Assembly (NCBI RefSeq): GCF_000711715.1
Contig: NZ_JONN01000001.1
Location: 1,550,001-1,614,000 of the forward strand
Source of the DNA: Sphingomonas astaxanthinifaciens DSM 22298
Lineage (GTDB): Bacteria > Pseudomonadota > Alphaproteobacteria > Sphingomonadales > Sphingomonadaceae
DNA length: 64,000 bases
Direction: 5' to 3'
In this document: positions 8,280 through 16,650 of the stretch, piece after piece
Numbering within the stretch: position 1 is the first letter of the stretch
How the letters are laid out: every line of letters starts with the position of its first letter
Notes under the pieces: generated by a model
Told to the model about the DNA's origin: nothing
The model's input: the letters and a program-made list of their open reading frames with translations, nothing else
Databases searched by the model: none
Program-made: the position numbers and the translations under genes

Positions 8280-10061
8280 CTAGCGGATCACCCGCCACAT
8301 CTTGAACGGGCTGTCCTTGCCGAGGTCGATCGGCTGAAGCCACGGGAAGGACGCCCCCTTCTCGAGCTGGGCGTAGAAGCCCTTGGGTGTGCGGGCGACG
8401 AAAATGGTCGCCTGGTTCATGTGCGGACAGACCAGCAGATAGTCCGAGCGGTGCTTGGTGATCAGCGCGCGCGCCAGCTCTGGCGAGCCGCGGAAGGCGT
8501 TCATGCTGTCGGCGATCGCCTGCCCATTGCGATGATAGGGTCCACCCAGCGCATCATGGTGGGTGACCGCGATCAGCCGCGGTCCGAGGTCGATGAAGGT
8601 GAAGACCATGCCCTTTGGCTGCCGGGCCACGGGGCGCATCGCCCACATGGTCGGGCAGAGCCGGTTGGCGCGATTGTTGAGCCGGCTGGCTTCGGTCTGC
8701 TTGCTCGCCTTCTCGGGGAAGAAGGACAGGGCCGCGGGGGCCGCCGCGCCGCTCCCGACGAGGACGAGGGCGCTGCTGCCGAGCACTACCACGAGACTGT
8801 TCTTCGCGTTCCACAGCCGCGGCAGCAGGGTCGCGATGAGCCCGGCGCAGCCGACCACGCCGAGCAGTTGCGCGGCGGGTCCGGCGCGGGTCTGCCAGAA
8901 CAGGAGGCCGAAGGCAGCGGCGGCGATGACCGCCAGCGCGAGGATCTTGGGCAGGCGCTCGTCGCAGCGGCGGAGCCAGAGGAGCCAGGCCCAGCCCAGC
9001 AGCCCCGCCACGGGAAGCGAGAGAATGGTGACCTGCGTGCGCCAGGCATGCTGGGTGATCGGGCGCGCCTCGCGGACATTGTTGAGCCATAGCCGCTCGA
9101 CCTCGGGGCTCACCCCTTCGAGCCGCGACAGGCAGTGCGGCCAGGCGAGGGCATGGAAGCCGGCGATGACGAGGCCGGCGGCGGCGGCGATGGCGAGTCG
9201 AACCGTCCAGCGCTGCGGGGTTCGCCAGGCGAGCAGCCACAGCAAGGCACCGCCAAGCAAAGCGTCGGACAGCCAGACCGGCGACAAGGCGTCGCAGACG
9301 GGCGCGCGATTGGCGTAGCTGGCGAAGAGCAGGAAGCCGGCCGCGCAGCCGCCCGCGACGCTCACCGCATAGGCGCCCAGCCGCTCGCGCTCGCGTGGGT
9401 CCGCGACCCACATCAGCACCTGCGCGACCCCGGCCAGCGCCAGATAGATGAGCATCTCGAGCCCGATCGACAGGCTGATCGCAGTCGCGACCCCGACGGT
9501 CAGCCCGCCGCGCCGCCGGTCGGGATCGGCGATCCCGCTCATCGCCATCGCCAGCAGCGCCAGCTGCCAGCCGTGGTGATCGATCCGGGTCGGCATGAAC
9601 ATGCCGTTGGTCGCGCCCGCCAGGTAGAGCGCGAGGAAGGCGGGGACGAAGGCGGCCGGGCTGATCAGCCGGCGCGCGGTCATCGCGATCCCCGCGAGCA
9701 GCACGACGTAAGGCAGCATCGGCGCGACCGCGACCGCCATCTTCTCGGCGTCGGCACCGCTCATGAACAGGCGGCCGAGGAGGATCAGCCCGGCGATGGG
9801 CAGGTCGACGATCCGGCTCCAGTGGATATTGGCGCCGCCGAAGGCGGGGTCGAAGCGATATTGGCGAAGGTCGTACCAGCCCTGCCCGTTCATCCAGGCG
9901 CGGACCTGCGCGATCCGGAGATTGTCGTCGGTGTCGCCGAGCCCGAAGCTCTGGATGCTGCCCCAGCGCTGCCAGGTGAAGACCGCGCAGGCCGCCAGCC
10001 AGGTGATGAGGACCACCCACCGCCAGTTCCGCTCCACCCAAGCCAACAGCCGTTCCGGCAC
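8280..10061 (-). CDS. Polytopic membrane protein, candidate GT-C-fold glycosyltransferase
   Basis: A 593-residue protein with about ten or more hydrophobic helices and a soluble C-terminal domain of ~130 residues. The first outer loop carries D43-T-D45-D46, followed by a WSRIVDLP segment. Such acidic motifs after TM1 are typical of GT-C enzymes that use lipid-linked sugars (STT3/PMT/ArnT superfamily). Start: GTG at 10061 has GGAAGG eight bases upstream; the frame is open to 10220, but that would overlap the divergent gtrA gene. It lies in a cluster with gtrA, a methyltransferase, gtrB and a second polytopic protein, which supports a glycan role. The exact reaction is unknown. Confidence 0.7.
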   Translation of the reverse strand: MPERLLAWVERNWRWVVLITWLAACAVFTWQRWGSIQSFGLGDTDDNLRIAQVRAWMNGQGWYDLRQYRFDPAFGGANIHWSRIVDLPIAGLILLGRLFMSGADAEKMAVAVAPMLPYVVLLAGIAMTARRLISPAAFVPAFLALYLAGATNGMFMPTRIDHHGWQLALLAMAMSGIADPDRRRGGLTVGVATAISLSIGLEMLIYLALAGVAQVLMWVADPRERERLGAYAVSVAGGCAAGFLLFASYANRAPVCDALSPVWLSDALLGGALLWLLAWRTPQRWTVRLAIAAAAGLVIAGFHALAWPHCLSRLEGVSPEVERLWLNNVREARPITQHAWRTQVTILSLPVAGLLGWAWLLWLRRCDERLPKILALAVIAAAAFGLLFWQTRAGPAAQLLGVVGCAGLIATLLPRLWNAKNSLVVVLGSSALVLVGSGAAAPAALSFFPEKASKQTEASRLNNRANRLCPTMWAMRPVARQPKGMVFTFIDLGPRLIAVTHHDALGGPYHRNGQAIADSMNAFRGSPELARALITKHRSDYLLVCPHMNQATIFVARTPKGFYAQLEKGASFPWLQPIDLGKDSPFKMWRVIR

Positions 10062-10131
10062 GCGCACTTCCTTCCCGCCCGACAACAGGACTCGTTGCCG
10101 CTGTAGAAGCTCGCCGCTAGAGGGCAAGCCA

Positions 10132-10545
10132 ATGGTCATCGCCACCCTTTTCCCCGATCCCCGGCAGCGCGAGATGTTCGGGCAGCTGATCCGCTTCGGC
10201 CTCGTCGGGGTCGGGCTCACCTTGCTCTATGCCGCCATCTACTGGCCGCTGGCGACCTACGTCATGTGGCCGGTGCTGGCGGTGATCATCGCCTTCGCCA
10301 TCGCGGTCACGGTCGGCTTCTTCCTCCACAGCCGTTGGAGCTTCAAGGATCATGGCAAGGTCGAGGACGCGAAGACCAAGGCGCAATTCCTGGTGGTCCA
10401 GACCAGCGGCATGGTCCTGAACGCGCTCTTCACCTGGATCGCGGTCGACCGGCTCCACGGGCCAACTTGGTGGCCACTGGTCCCGGCGGTGCTGGTCACC
10501 CCCTTCCTGACCTTCGCGCTCAACCGCTTCTGGGTGTTCCGCTGA
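10132..10545 (+). CDS. GtrA family membrane protein
   Basis: A 137-residue protein with four hydrophobic segments and the GtrA signature: FGLVGVGLTLLYAAIY in helix 1, FFLHSRWSFKD after helix 2 and a closing TFALNRFWVFR. GtrA proteins are thought to flip or recognise undecaprenyl-linked sugars in concert with a GtrB transferase, and a GtrB-like enzyme lies at 11198-12226. The stop overlaps the next start by one base (TGATG at 10543-10547). Divergent from the GT-C candidate; the ~70-nt gap presumably holds both promoters. Confidence 0.92.
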   Translation: MVIATLFPDPRQREMFGQLIRFGLVGVGLTLLYAAIYWPLATYVMWPVLAVIIAFAIAVTVGFFLHSRWSFKDHGKVEDAKTKAQFLVVQTSGMVLNALFTWIAVDRLHGPTWWPLVPAVLVTPFLTFALNRFWVFR

Positions 10546-11273
10546 TGGAACGGCAGGTCTACGACCGGATGGCGGAGCTCGACCAGCTCCACTGGTGGTA
10601 CCGGGCGCGGCGCAAGGTGCTGTCGGCGCTGATCGCGCGGGTGGTCAAGCCGCCGCGCAATGCCCGGATCCTCGAAGTGGGCTGCGGCACCGGGCACAAT
10701 CTCGCGATGCTCGACCTGTTCGGGACGGTGGACGCGATCGAGGTCGATCCAGCGGCACGGGCAATGGCCGAGCAGCGGCTCGGGCGGCCGGTCGGCTCGG
10801 CCCCGCTCCCCGACCTCAAGGGCGTGCCGAGCGGCGGCTTCGACCTCATCGGCTCGTTCGACGTGATCGAGCATATCGACGACGACCGCGCCGCGCTGGC
10901 GGGGATCGCGCGCTGCCTCAAGCCCGGCGGCAAGTTCGTGATGACCGTGCCCGCCCACCAGTGGATGTGGTCGGCGCATGACGAGGTGAACCACCATCGC
11001 CGCCGCTACTCGAAAAGCGGGCTCGAAGCGCTGTTCAAGGGCTCGCCGCTCAAGCTCGAGCGGATCGGCTATCTCAACAGCCTGCTCTTCCCGGTCGCCA
11101 TGGCTGCGCGCGCGGCCGGACGGTTGACGGGCAAGGACGATGGCGACGACACGCTTCCCCCCGCACCGCTCAACGCGGCGCTGGAAGCGGTCTTCGCTCA
11201 GGAAGCGCGGCTGATCGGCCGGGTGGCGCTGCCGCCGGGACTGTCGCTCTGGGCGGTGGCGTCGGGCACCTGA
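10545..11273 (+). CDS. Class I SAM-dependent methyltransferase
   Basis: A 242-residue methyltransferase. It has motif I as ILEVGCGTGHNL (~residue 41), acidic strand 2 (DAIEVD), and a strand 4 region FDVIEHIDDDRAAL. A following LKPGGKFVMTVPAH and a HHRRRYSK stretch recall the Methyltransf_11/23 enzymes found in polysaccharide clusters. Translationally coupled to gtrA. The last 76 nt overlap the 3' end of the convergent gtrB-like gene. Substrate is unknown, likely a sugar or isoprenoid. Confidence 0.88.
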   Translation: MERQVYDRMAELDQLHWWYRARRKVLSALIARVVKPPRNARILEVGCGTGHNLAMLDLFGTVDAIEVDPAARAMAEQRLGRPVGSAPLPDLKGVPSGGFDLIGSFDVIEHIDDDRAALAGIARCLKPGGKFVMTVPAHQWMWSAHDEVNHHRRRYSKSGLEALFKGSPLKLERIGYLNSLLFPVAMAARAAGRLTGKDDGDDTLPPAPLNAALEAVFAQEARLIGRVALPPGLSLWAVASGT

Positions 11274-12226
11274 CCCAGACCCTTGCGCGGCGCCCGGGCG
11301 GTGCCGGCAATATCCTGGACAATATAGAGCGGGCGCTGCTTGGCCTGGCTGTAGAGCCGGCCGATATATTCGCCCATCATCGCCAGCACGAACATCTGCA
11401 CCGCGCCCAGCACCACCACGACCAGCATCAGCGAGGTCCAGCCCGGGATGCTGCGCCCGGCGATGAAGGCGTAGAGGATGTAGAGCACGATCAGCAGCGA
11501 GCCGAGGCTCAGCAGCAGCCCGAAATGGCTGGCGAGCTTCAGGGGCGCCGAGCTGAAGCCGGTCAGCGCGTCGAGGGCGAAGCGGATCATCTTCGACAGC
11601 GGATATTTGGTCTCGCCCGCCGCGCGCTCGGCGCGGTCGTAGGCGAAGGGCACCTGGCGGAAGCCGATCCAGGCGACCATTCCGCGGACGAAGCGGGCCT
11701 GCTCGGGCATGGCCAGCAGCACGTCGAGCGCGCGCCGGCTCATCAGCCGGAAATCGCCGGCGTCGAGCGGGATGTCGATCTCGGTGGCGCTCGACAGCAG
11801 GCGATAGAAGGCATGGGCGGTGGCGCGCTTGAAGCGGGTCTCGCCGGCCCGGCTTCGGCGGACGCCATAGACGACGTCGGCACCCTCGCGCTCCATCGTC
11901 TCGAGCATCGGGGCGAGGAGCTCGGGCGGGTCTTGGAGGTCGGCATCGACGATCAGGATCTTGTCGCCGCGGGCAAGGTCCAGCCCGGCGGTCAGCGCCA
12001 GCTGGTGGCCGTGGTTGCGCGACAGGTTGACGCAGGTCAGGCGCGGATCGCGCGCGGCGAGCTCCTGCATGATGTCCCAGGTCCGGTCGCGCGAGCCGTC
12101 ATTGACGAGGACGATCTCGTAATCCTCGCCGAAGCTGGTCCGCCCCGCCTCGCTCAGCCGCCGGTGCAGCAGCGGGAGGCATTCCTCCTCGTTGAAGCAG
12201 GGAACGACGATCGAGAGCGCGGTCAT
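11198..12226 (-). CDS. GtrB-like family 2 glycosyltransferase
   Basis: A 342-residue membrane-anchored GT2 of the DPM1/ArnC/GtrB type, which moves a sugar from a nucleotide donor to a polyprenyl phosphate. It shows SIVVPCFNEEE at the N-terminus, VNDGSRDRT, the DXD motif in IVDADLQDPPE (D94/D96) and a FVRGMVAWIGF segment. Two C-terminal membrane helices end in MMGEYIGRLY. It follows the 524-residue membrane protein with a 4-nt overlap. It and GtrA probably form one sugar-lipid transfer module, though on opposite strands. The 3' end overlaps the convergent methyltransferase gene. Confidence 0.92.
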   Translation of the reverse strand: MTALSIVVPCFNEEECLPLLHRRLSEAGRTSFGEDYEIVLVNDGSRDRTWDIMQELAARDPRLTCVNLSRNHGHQLALTAGLDLARGDKILIVDADLQDPPELLAPMLETMEREGADVVYGVRRSRAGETRFKRATAHAFYRLLSSATEIDIPLDAGDFRLMSRRALDVLLAMPEQARFVRGMVAWIGFRQVPFAYDRAERAAGETKYPLSKMIRFALDALTGFSSAPLKLASHFGLLLSLGSLLIVLYILYAFIAGRSIPGWTSLMLVVVVLGAVQMFVLAMMGEYIGRLYSQAKQRPLYIVQDIAGTARAPRKGLGQVPDATAQSDSPGGSATRPISRAS

Positions 12227-13797
12227 GGCGCCGGATTAGCGCCTTCGGGATGGATACGGTAGAGGGCCGAGCCGTCGGGCAGCGCCCACAGCTTCTGCAT
12301 CCCCGCGACCTGCGCCGGGTCATAGGGCGGCGGGTTGATCAGCCACAGATAATCGAAGGCGTCGCGCGGGAAGGCAGCGAGCATATAGCCGATCGGCTTG
12401 GCCCAGCGCGCCGGGCAGCGATTGGCGACCACCAGGTTCGACGGATCGTAGCGCCACGCACCGGCCTTGGCATAGGTGACGGTGAGGAGTTTGGCGCCCT
12501 CGACATCCCAATGGTCGTTGGAGAAGCCGAGCTTTCTCACCACGACCATCCCGCCCAGGTGGGCGTTGCGCCACATCGGCCAGCTCGATTCCTTGGTGCA
12601 GCCGAGCCCGACCATGGTCACGACCTTGGCGCCCACCGGCATGTGGTCGAGCGCGGTCAGCTGCTGCTGCTGCTCGTCGCTGGCGAGCTTGAGGCTCCAG
12701 GTGACGCTGGCGGTGCGGGCAAGGAGAAAGGCGAGCGCGACGCTGGCCAGCACCCAGCCGATGCGCAGGTCGGTGTCGCGGCGGAAGCGGATCGCGAGCA
12801 GTGCCATCGCCAGGACGAAGGGCATCAGCCGCATGTCGGCATAGGCCGAGCCGAAGATGATCCGCGGAAGGCAGACGAAGGTCACCGCGAGCACCAGCGC
12901 GGTGAAGCTCAGCATGCGCGACAGGGTGAGGCGCGGGTAGATGACCGCAAAGCCGAACACCACCACCACGAAGAAGAAGGACAGCCGGTCCCAGCCGATC
13001 CAGCGGTCGCGCAGTACGGTGCGCAGCGAGAACATCTTGTTGGTCCAGTTGAACCAGTCGGCGGTCTGCCCGCCCGATCCCTCGCGCCAGGCCAGCATCA
13101 GCACCACCGGGACCGCGAGGCTCAGCGCCTGCCCGACCGCGCGGAGGATCGCCCGCCACCAGCTCCGCCCATCGTCATGCGCGCGGACCACTTCGGCCGA
13201 GAAGGCAAGCAGACCGAGCATTCCCCAGCCAAAGGCATGGCACAGCCAGATGACGATGCTGATCGGGACGAACAACGCCGCCCGCAGGCGATAGCGATGC
13301 AGCCGACCGAGCCGCAGCCACAGGCCGAAGGCGATCATCGCCAGCGCGACGCTCAGCGAATAATTGACGAAACCGAACAGGAAATGGTGGCCGTAGACGA
13401 ACGGCAGCGCGAACATCACCGTCGGCGGAAGGCGGTGGTGTACCTCGCGGGCGACCCACAGCATCCCCGCCACGGTCATCATGGGAATGGCGATGACGAC
13501 CAGCTTCACCGCCGGCTCGAGACCGATCAGCTTGGCCAGCGGGTAGACCGCGAGGTCGACCCCGAGATTGCCCATCAGCGCCCACTGGAAATGATAGAGC
13601 GGGGCGAGGCTCGGCGCGTCGCCGTCTAGCATCACCCGGTAGCGGCCCATGTGGCCGAGCAGGTCGACCAGCGGCGGAACCGGCGGATAGAGCAAGGGCA
13701 CCGCCGCCAGCAGCACCATCAGCACCACGAAGGTGCGCGTCTCCCACCAGGGACGCGGGCTTCCTTTGGGGGTGGGGGGCGCGGCGGGCGGAATCAT
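12223..13797 (-). CDS. Polytopic membrane protein of the glycan locus
   Basis: A 524-residue integral membrane protein with about ten to twelve hydrophobic segments and a ~120-residue soluble C-terminal part containing VTMVGLGCTKES and DYLWLINPP. The early outer loop PPLVDLLGHMGRY carries an Asp, as in GT-C proteins. I do not recognise a named family. It overlaps the gtrB-like gene (ATGA at 12223-12226), so the two are probably made together. ATG at 13797 was chosen; a GTG at 13839 in frame adds 14 Arg/Gly-rich residues and is less likely. Glycosyltransferase or polymerase role is inference from context. Confidence 0.75.
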   Translation of the reverse strand: MIPPAAPPTPKGSPRPWWETRTFVVLMVLLAAVPLLYPPVPPLVDLLGHMGRYRVMLDGDAPSLAPLYHFQWALMGNLGVDLAVYPLAKLIGLEPAVKLVVIAIPMMTVAGMLWVAREVHHRLPPTVMFALPFVYGHHFLFGFVNYSLSVALAMIAFGLWLRLGRLHRYRLRAALFVPISIVIWLCHAFGWGMLGLLAFSAEVVRAHDDGRSWWRAILRAVGQALSLAVPVVLMLAWREGSGGQTADWFNWTNKMFSLRTVLRDRWIGWDRLSFFFVVVVFGFAVIYPRLTLSRMLSFTALVLAVTFVCLPRIIFGSAYADMRLMPFVLAMALLAIRFRRDTDLRIGWVLASVALAFLLARTASVTWSLKLASDEQQQQLTALDHMPVGAKVVTMVGLGCTKESSWPMWRNAHLGGMVVVRKLGFSNDHWDVEGAKLLTVTYAKAGAWRYDPSNLVVANRCPARWAKPIGYMLAAFPRDAFDYLWLINPPPYDPAQVAGMQKLWALPDGSALYRIHPEGANPAP

Positions 13798-13902
13798 GGG
13801 CTGGCCGTCGCCCCTTGCACCTTGCGCACGCCCTGTCACCCCCGGTTCAGCCGCGGCCGCTTACGTGGCCTTCATCACGACAGGGTCTTTGGAGGGTTAC
13901 CG

Positions 13903-14490
13903 ATGAAGAAGTTCTTGATTGGAGCGGGCGCCTTGCTCGCCGCCACCGCCGCCGTCGCCCAGGTCGCGCCGCAGCCGCCGATGGCGCCGCGTGACGGCAT
14001 CCGGACCCGGGCCGAGGTCGTCCAGCAGGTCCGCACCATGTTTGCGCGGATGGACGCCAATCGTGACGGCGTCCTCACGCAGGACGAGCAGAAGATGGGC
14101 AAGGGCCGCGAGAGGATGGCCGAGCGCGGTGCCGATCCGGCCCGCCGCCAGCAGATGTTCGACCGGCTCGACACCAACCGCGACAACATGATCAGCCGCG
14201 ACGAATTCGCCCGTGCCGATGCCATGCGCGGCGAGCGTGGGCCGCGTGGTCAGGGTCGCGAGCACCGAATGGGCATGAAGGGCATGCACGGCGGGATGAT
14301 GCGGCGGGCGGACGCCAACAACGACCAGCGCCTCACGCTGGCCGAGGCCGAGGCGGCGGCGCTCCAGCGCTTCGACCGTGCCGACGTCAACCGCGACGGC
14401 CGGATCACGCAGGACGAGCGCCAGCAGATGCGCCAGCAGTGGCAGCAGCGTCGCCCGCAGGCGGCCCCGGCGCCGGCGCCGGTTCGCTAA
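13903..14490 (+). CDS. Secreted EF-hand calcium-binding protein
   Basis: A 195-residue protein with a signal peptide (MKKFLIGAGALLAATAAVAQ) and four EF-hand loops: DANRDGVLTQDE, DTNRDNMISRDE, DANNDQRLTLAE and DVNRDGRITQDE. Each has acidic or Asn residues at positions 1, 3, 5 and 12. The loops are spaced as two pairs, separated by a Met/His/Gly-rich linker (about residues 120-130) that could bind metal. Such proteins are common in the sphingomonad periplasm, but their role is unclear. GGAGGG lies before the ATG. A hairpin terminator follows at 14511-14542. Confidence 0.92.
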   Translation: MKKFLIGAGALLAATAAVAQVAPQPPMAPRDGIRTRAEVVQQVRTMFARMDANRDGVLTQDEQKMGKGRERMAERGADPARRQQMFDRLDTNRDNMISRDEFARADAMRGERGPRGQGREHRMGMKGMHGGMMRRADANNDQRLTLAEAEAAALQRFDRADVNRDGRITQDERQQMRQQWQQRRPQAAPAPAPVR

Positions 14491-14510
14491 GCGCCTGTCA
14501 GATAGGAGAA

Positions 14511-14542
14511 GGGCTCGCCGCCTCGCGCGCCGGGCCCTTTTT
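14511..14542 (+). terminator. Rho-independent terminator after EF-hand gene
   Basis: Stem GGGCTCG (14511-14517) pairs with CGGGCCC (14531-14537), including one G-T wobble, and is followed by five T residues. It lies 20 nt after the EF-hand gene stop and just before the convergent cfa 3' end. Confidence 0.75.
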
Positions 14543-14553
14543 CATGTCCGGGT

Positions 14554-15774
14554 TCAACCGTCGAGCCTGGCGCGATACTCGCTCTCGACCTCGACCATGT
14601 AGTCGCGGGTGATCGGCAGCGCGCGGCGGTCGCGGACATATTGCACCTGGAAATTGTTCATCGCGCCATAGTCGAAGGCGACCGAGCCGGCGGCGAGATA
14701 GAATTCCCACATCCGGAAGAAGCGCTCGTCATAGAGCGCGACGATCTCGTCCCGCCGCGCATGGCAGTTCGCCAGCCACGCCCGCAGCGTATAGGCATAA
14801 TGCATTCGCAGCGTCTCGACGTCGGCGGCGATCAGCCGGACCTCCTCGCTCGCCGCCATCATCTGGCTGAGGCTCGGCAGGTGGTAGCCGGGGAAGATCC
14901 ACTTGTCGGTGAAGGGATCGGGCTTGCCCGCCTTGCCATATTTGCCGATCGTGTGGAGCAGCATGACCCCGTCGCGGGTCATGAGTTCGCGGCACTTGCC
15001 GAAGAATTCGCCATAGTGCGCGGCACCGACATGCTCGAACATGCCGACCGAGACGATCCGGTCGAACTGGCCCGTCACGGCGCGATAGTCGATCAGCTCG
15101 AACTTCACCTTGTCGGCGACGCCCGCTTCCTGGGCGCGCTGCCGGGCGACGCGAAGCTGCTCCTCGGACAAGGTGACGCCGAGCATCTCGGCCCCGCTCA
15201 GCCGGTGGATGGTCAGCGCCATGCCGCCCCAGCCGCAGCCGATGTCGAGCACGCGCTGCCCCGGCTGGAGGTGAAGCTTGGCGGCGATATGCGCCTTCTT
15301 GTCCGACTGCGCCTGTTCGAGGCTGTTCGCGGGATCGCGATAATAAGCGCAGCTGTACTGAAGGTCGGGATCGAGGAAGAGCCGGTAGAGCTTCTCATCG
15401 AGGTCATAGTGGTGCGCGACGTTGCGGCGCGAGGCCTTGGCGTCGTTGCGCCCGCGCGGAAGCAGCGCCTTGAGGATCGAGACCTGCTTCTTGAGCCGGC
15501 CGCCGTGGCCGCCGTCCTCGAACCGGCTCGAGCCCACGACCAGGGTCAACAGGTCGAGCAGACTGCCCTGCTCGATCGTCAGCCGCCCGTCCATGTAGAG
15601 TTCGCCGAAGGCCAGGCGCGGATGGCGGAGCAGGCGGACCAGCGCCGCCTTGTCGTGGATTCGGGCGACGACGTCGGGCTCGCCCTTGCCGAGCATGGTG
15701 CGGTCGCCGTCGGGCGTGATGACGGTGAGCGTACCGCCGGTAATGCGCTCGCCGAGCAGGCGTTGGAGAATCAT
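14554..15774 (-). CDS. cfa: Cyclopropane-fatty-acyl-phospholipid synthase family methyltransferase
   Basis: A 406-residue CFA synthase, which adds a SAM-derived methylene to unsaturated acyl chains of membrane lipids. It has an N-terminal lipid-binding region, NVAHHYDLDEKLYRLFLD, the SAM motif VLDIGCGWGG, SVGMFEHVG, and the catalytic region through LHTIGKYGK and the WIFPGYHLPS block. C-terminal CHARRDEIVALYDERFFRMWEFYL is typical. Its ATG overlaps the stop of the MpaB-like gene (ATGA at 15771-15774), so it sits third in an rlmN-mpaB-cfa operon. Confidence 0.94.
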   Translation of the reverse strand: MILQRLLGERITGGTLTVITPDGDRTMLGKGEPDVVARIHDKAALVRLLRHPRLAFGELYMDGRLTIEQGSLLDLLTLVVGSSRFEDGGHGGRLKKQVSILKALLPRGRNDAKASRRNVAHHYDLDEKLYRLFLDPDLQYSCAYYRDPANSLEQAQSDKKAHIAAKLHLQPGQRVLDIGCGWGGMALTIHRLSGAEMLGVTLSEEQLRVARQRAQEAGVADKVKFELIDYRAVTGQFDRIVSVGMFEHVGAAHYGEFFGKCRELMTRDGVMLLHTIGKYGKAGKPDPFTDKWIFPGYHLPSLSQMMAASEEVRLIAADVETLRMHYAYTLRAWLANCHARRDEIVALYDERFFRMWEFYLAAGSVAFDYGAMNNFQVQYVRDRRALPITRDYMVEVESEYRARLDG

Positions 15775-16631
15775 GCCCGATTGTTGGAGGGTGCGAGCGC
15801 CCAGCGCAATGTTGTTGCCAATCCGAGCGTCATCGCCTGCGTCGTCGGGCGGGCGATCCCCCCGTCCTTGAGGCCATGCAGCCGGCGCACTTCGGGCGGA
15901 AGCAGGTCGATCGCCGAGCGGGTCAGCAGCCGCTGCAACGGCAGGACGCTGAGCCGCTCGGGCGGCGACTGGAGGATGATGTCGCGGATGGTGCGCGAGC
16001 GCTGGTCGGCGCGCAGCTCAAGCAGGAAATCGCGCGCGAGCAGCGCTGCCTCGGCCTCGCTGCGGGGGACGGGATCGGCACCGAGCATTTCGCCGATCAC
16101 CGCGACCTCGCGCCAGTAGGTATCGCGGTCGGCCGGGCTCATCCCGGGCTCCTTGAAGCGGCGATAACCGGCGAGGAACATCGCCGAGCCCGCAACATGG
16201 ACGAAAGCCAGAAGCCGGGGATCATTGGCGTCGTAGGGCGTGCCGTCGGGCAGGCTGCCGTGGACGAAGCCGTGGATCTTGCGGACTCGCTCGATCGCCT
16301 GCTCGGCATCGCTGCGCGCGCCATAGGTGGTGACCGCGATGAAGCGCGCAGTGTTGCGCAGCCGGCCGTGCATGTTGCGGCGAAAGTCGCTGTGGTCCCA
16401 CACGCCCGCGAGCGCCTTGGGGTGGAGCATCTGCCAGAGGAGCGCCGCGACCCCGCCGACCATCATCCCGGTGACGTCGGCATGGACCCGCCAGGCGACG
16501 CCCTCGGGCGGACAGAGCGAATCCAGCGCGGGCACGATCGGCTGCTGTCCCTGCTCGGGATCGTTGAAGAAGCCCACCACGCCGCGGGCGATCGCCCGGC
16601 GCAGCTGCTCGGTGGGCGCGAGGCGGTTCAT
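15771..16631 (-). CDS. MpaB-family oxygenase (DUF2236)
   Basis: A 286-residue member of the DUF2236/MpaB family, related to fungal MpaB and rubber oxygenase (haem-binding, helical). Recognisable parts are LLWQMLHPKALAGV, the IHGFVHG histidine motif, the DPRLLAFVHVAG segment and YWREVAVIGEMLG. In fungi MpaB cleaves a prenyl chain; the bacterial substrate is unknown. Coupling to cfa by a 4-nt overlap suggests a lipid-related role (inference). Start ATG at 16631, 19 nt after the rlmN stop. Confidence 0.88.
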   Translation of the reverse strand: MNRLAPTEQLRRAIARGVVGFFNDPEQGQQPIVPALDSLCPPEGVAWRVHADVTGMMVGGVAALLWQMLHPKALAGVWDHSDFRRNMHGRLRNTARFIAVTTYGARSDAEQAIERVRKIHGFVHGSLPDGTPYDANDPRLLAFVHVAGSAMFLAGYRRFKEPGMSPADRDTYWREVAVIGEMLGADPVPRSEAEAALLARDFLLELRADQRSRTIRDIILQSPPERLSVLPLQRLLTRSAIDLLPPEVRRLHGLKDGGIARPTTQAMTLGLATTLRWALAPSNNRA

Positions 16632-16650
16632 GCCCGGCCCAACGCCCGGA

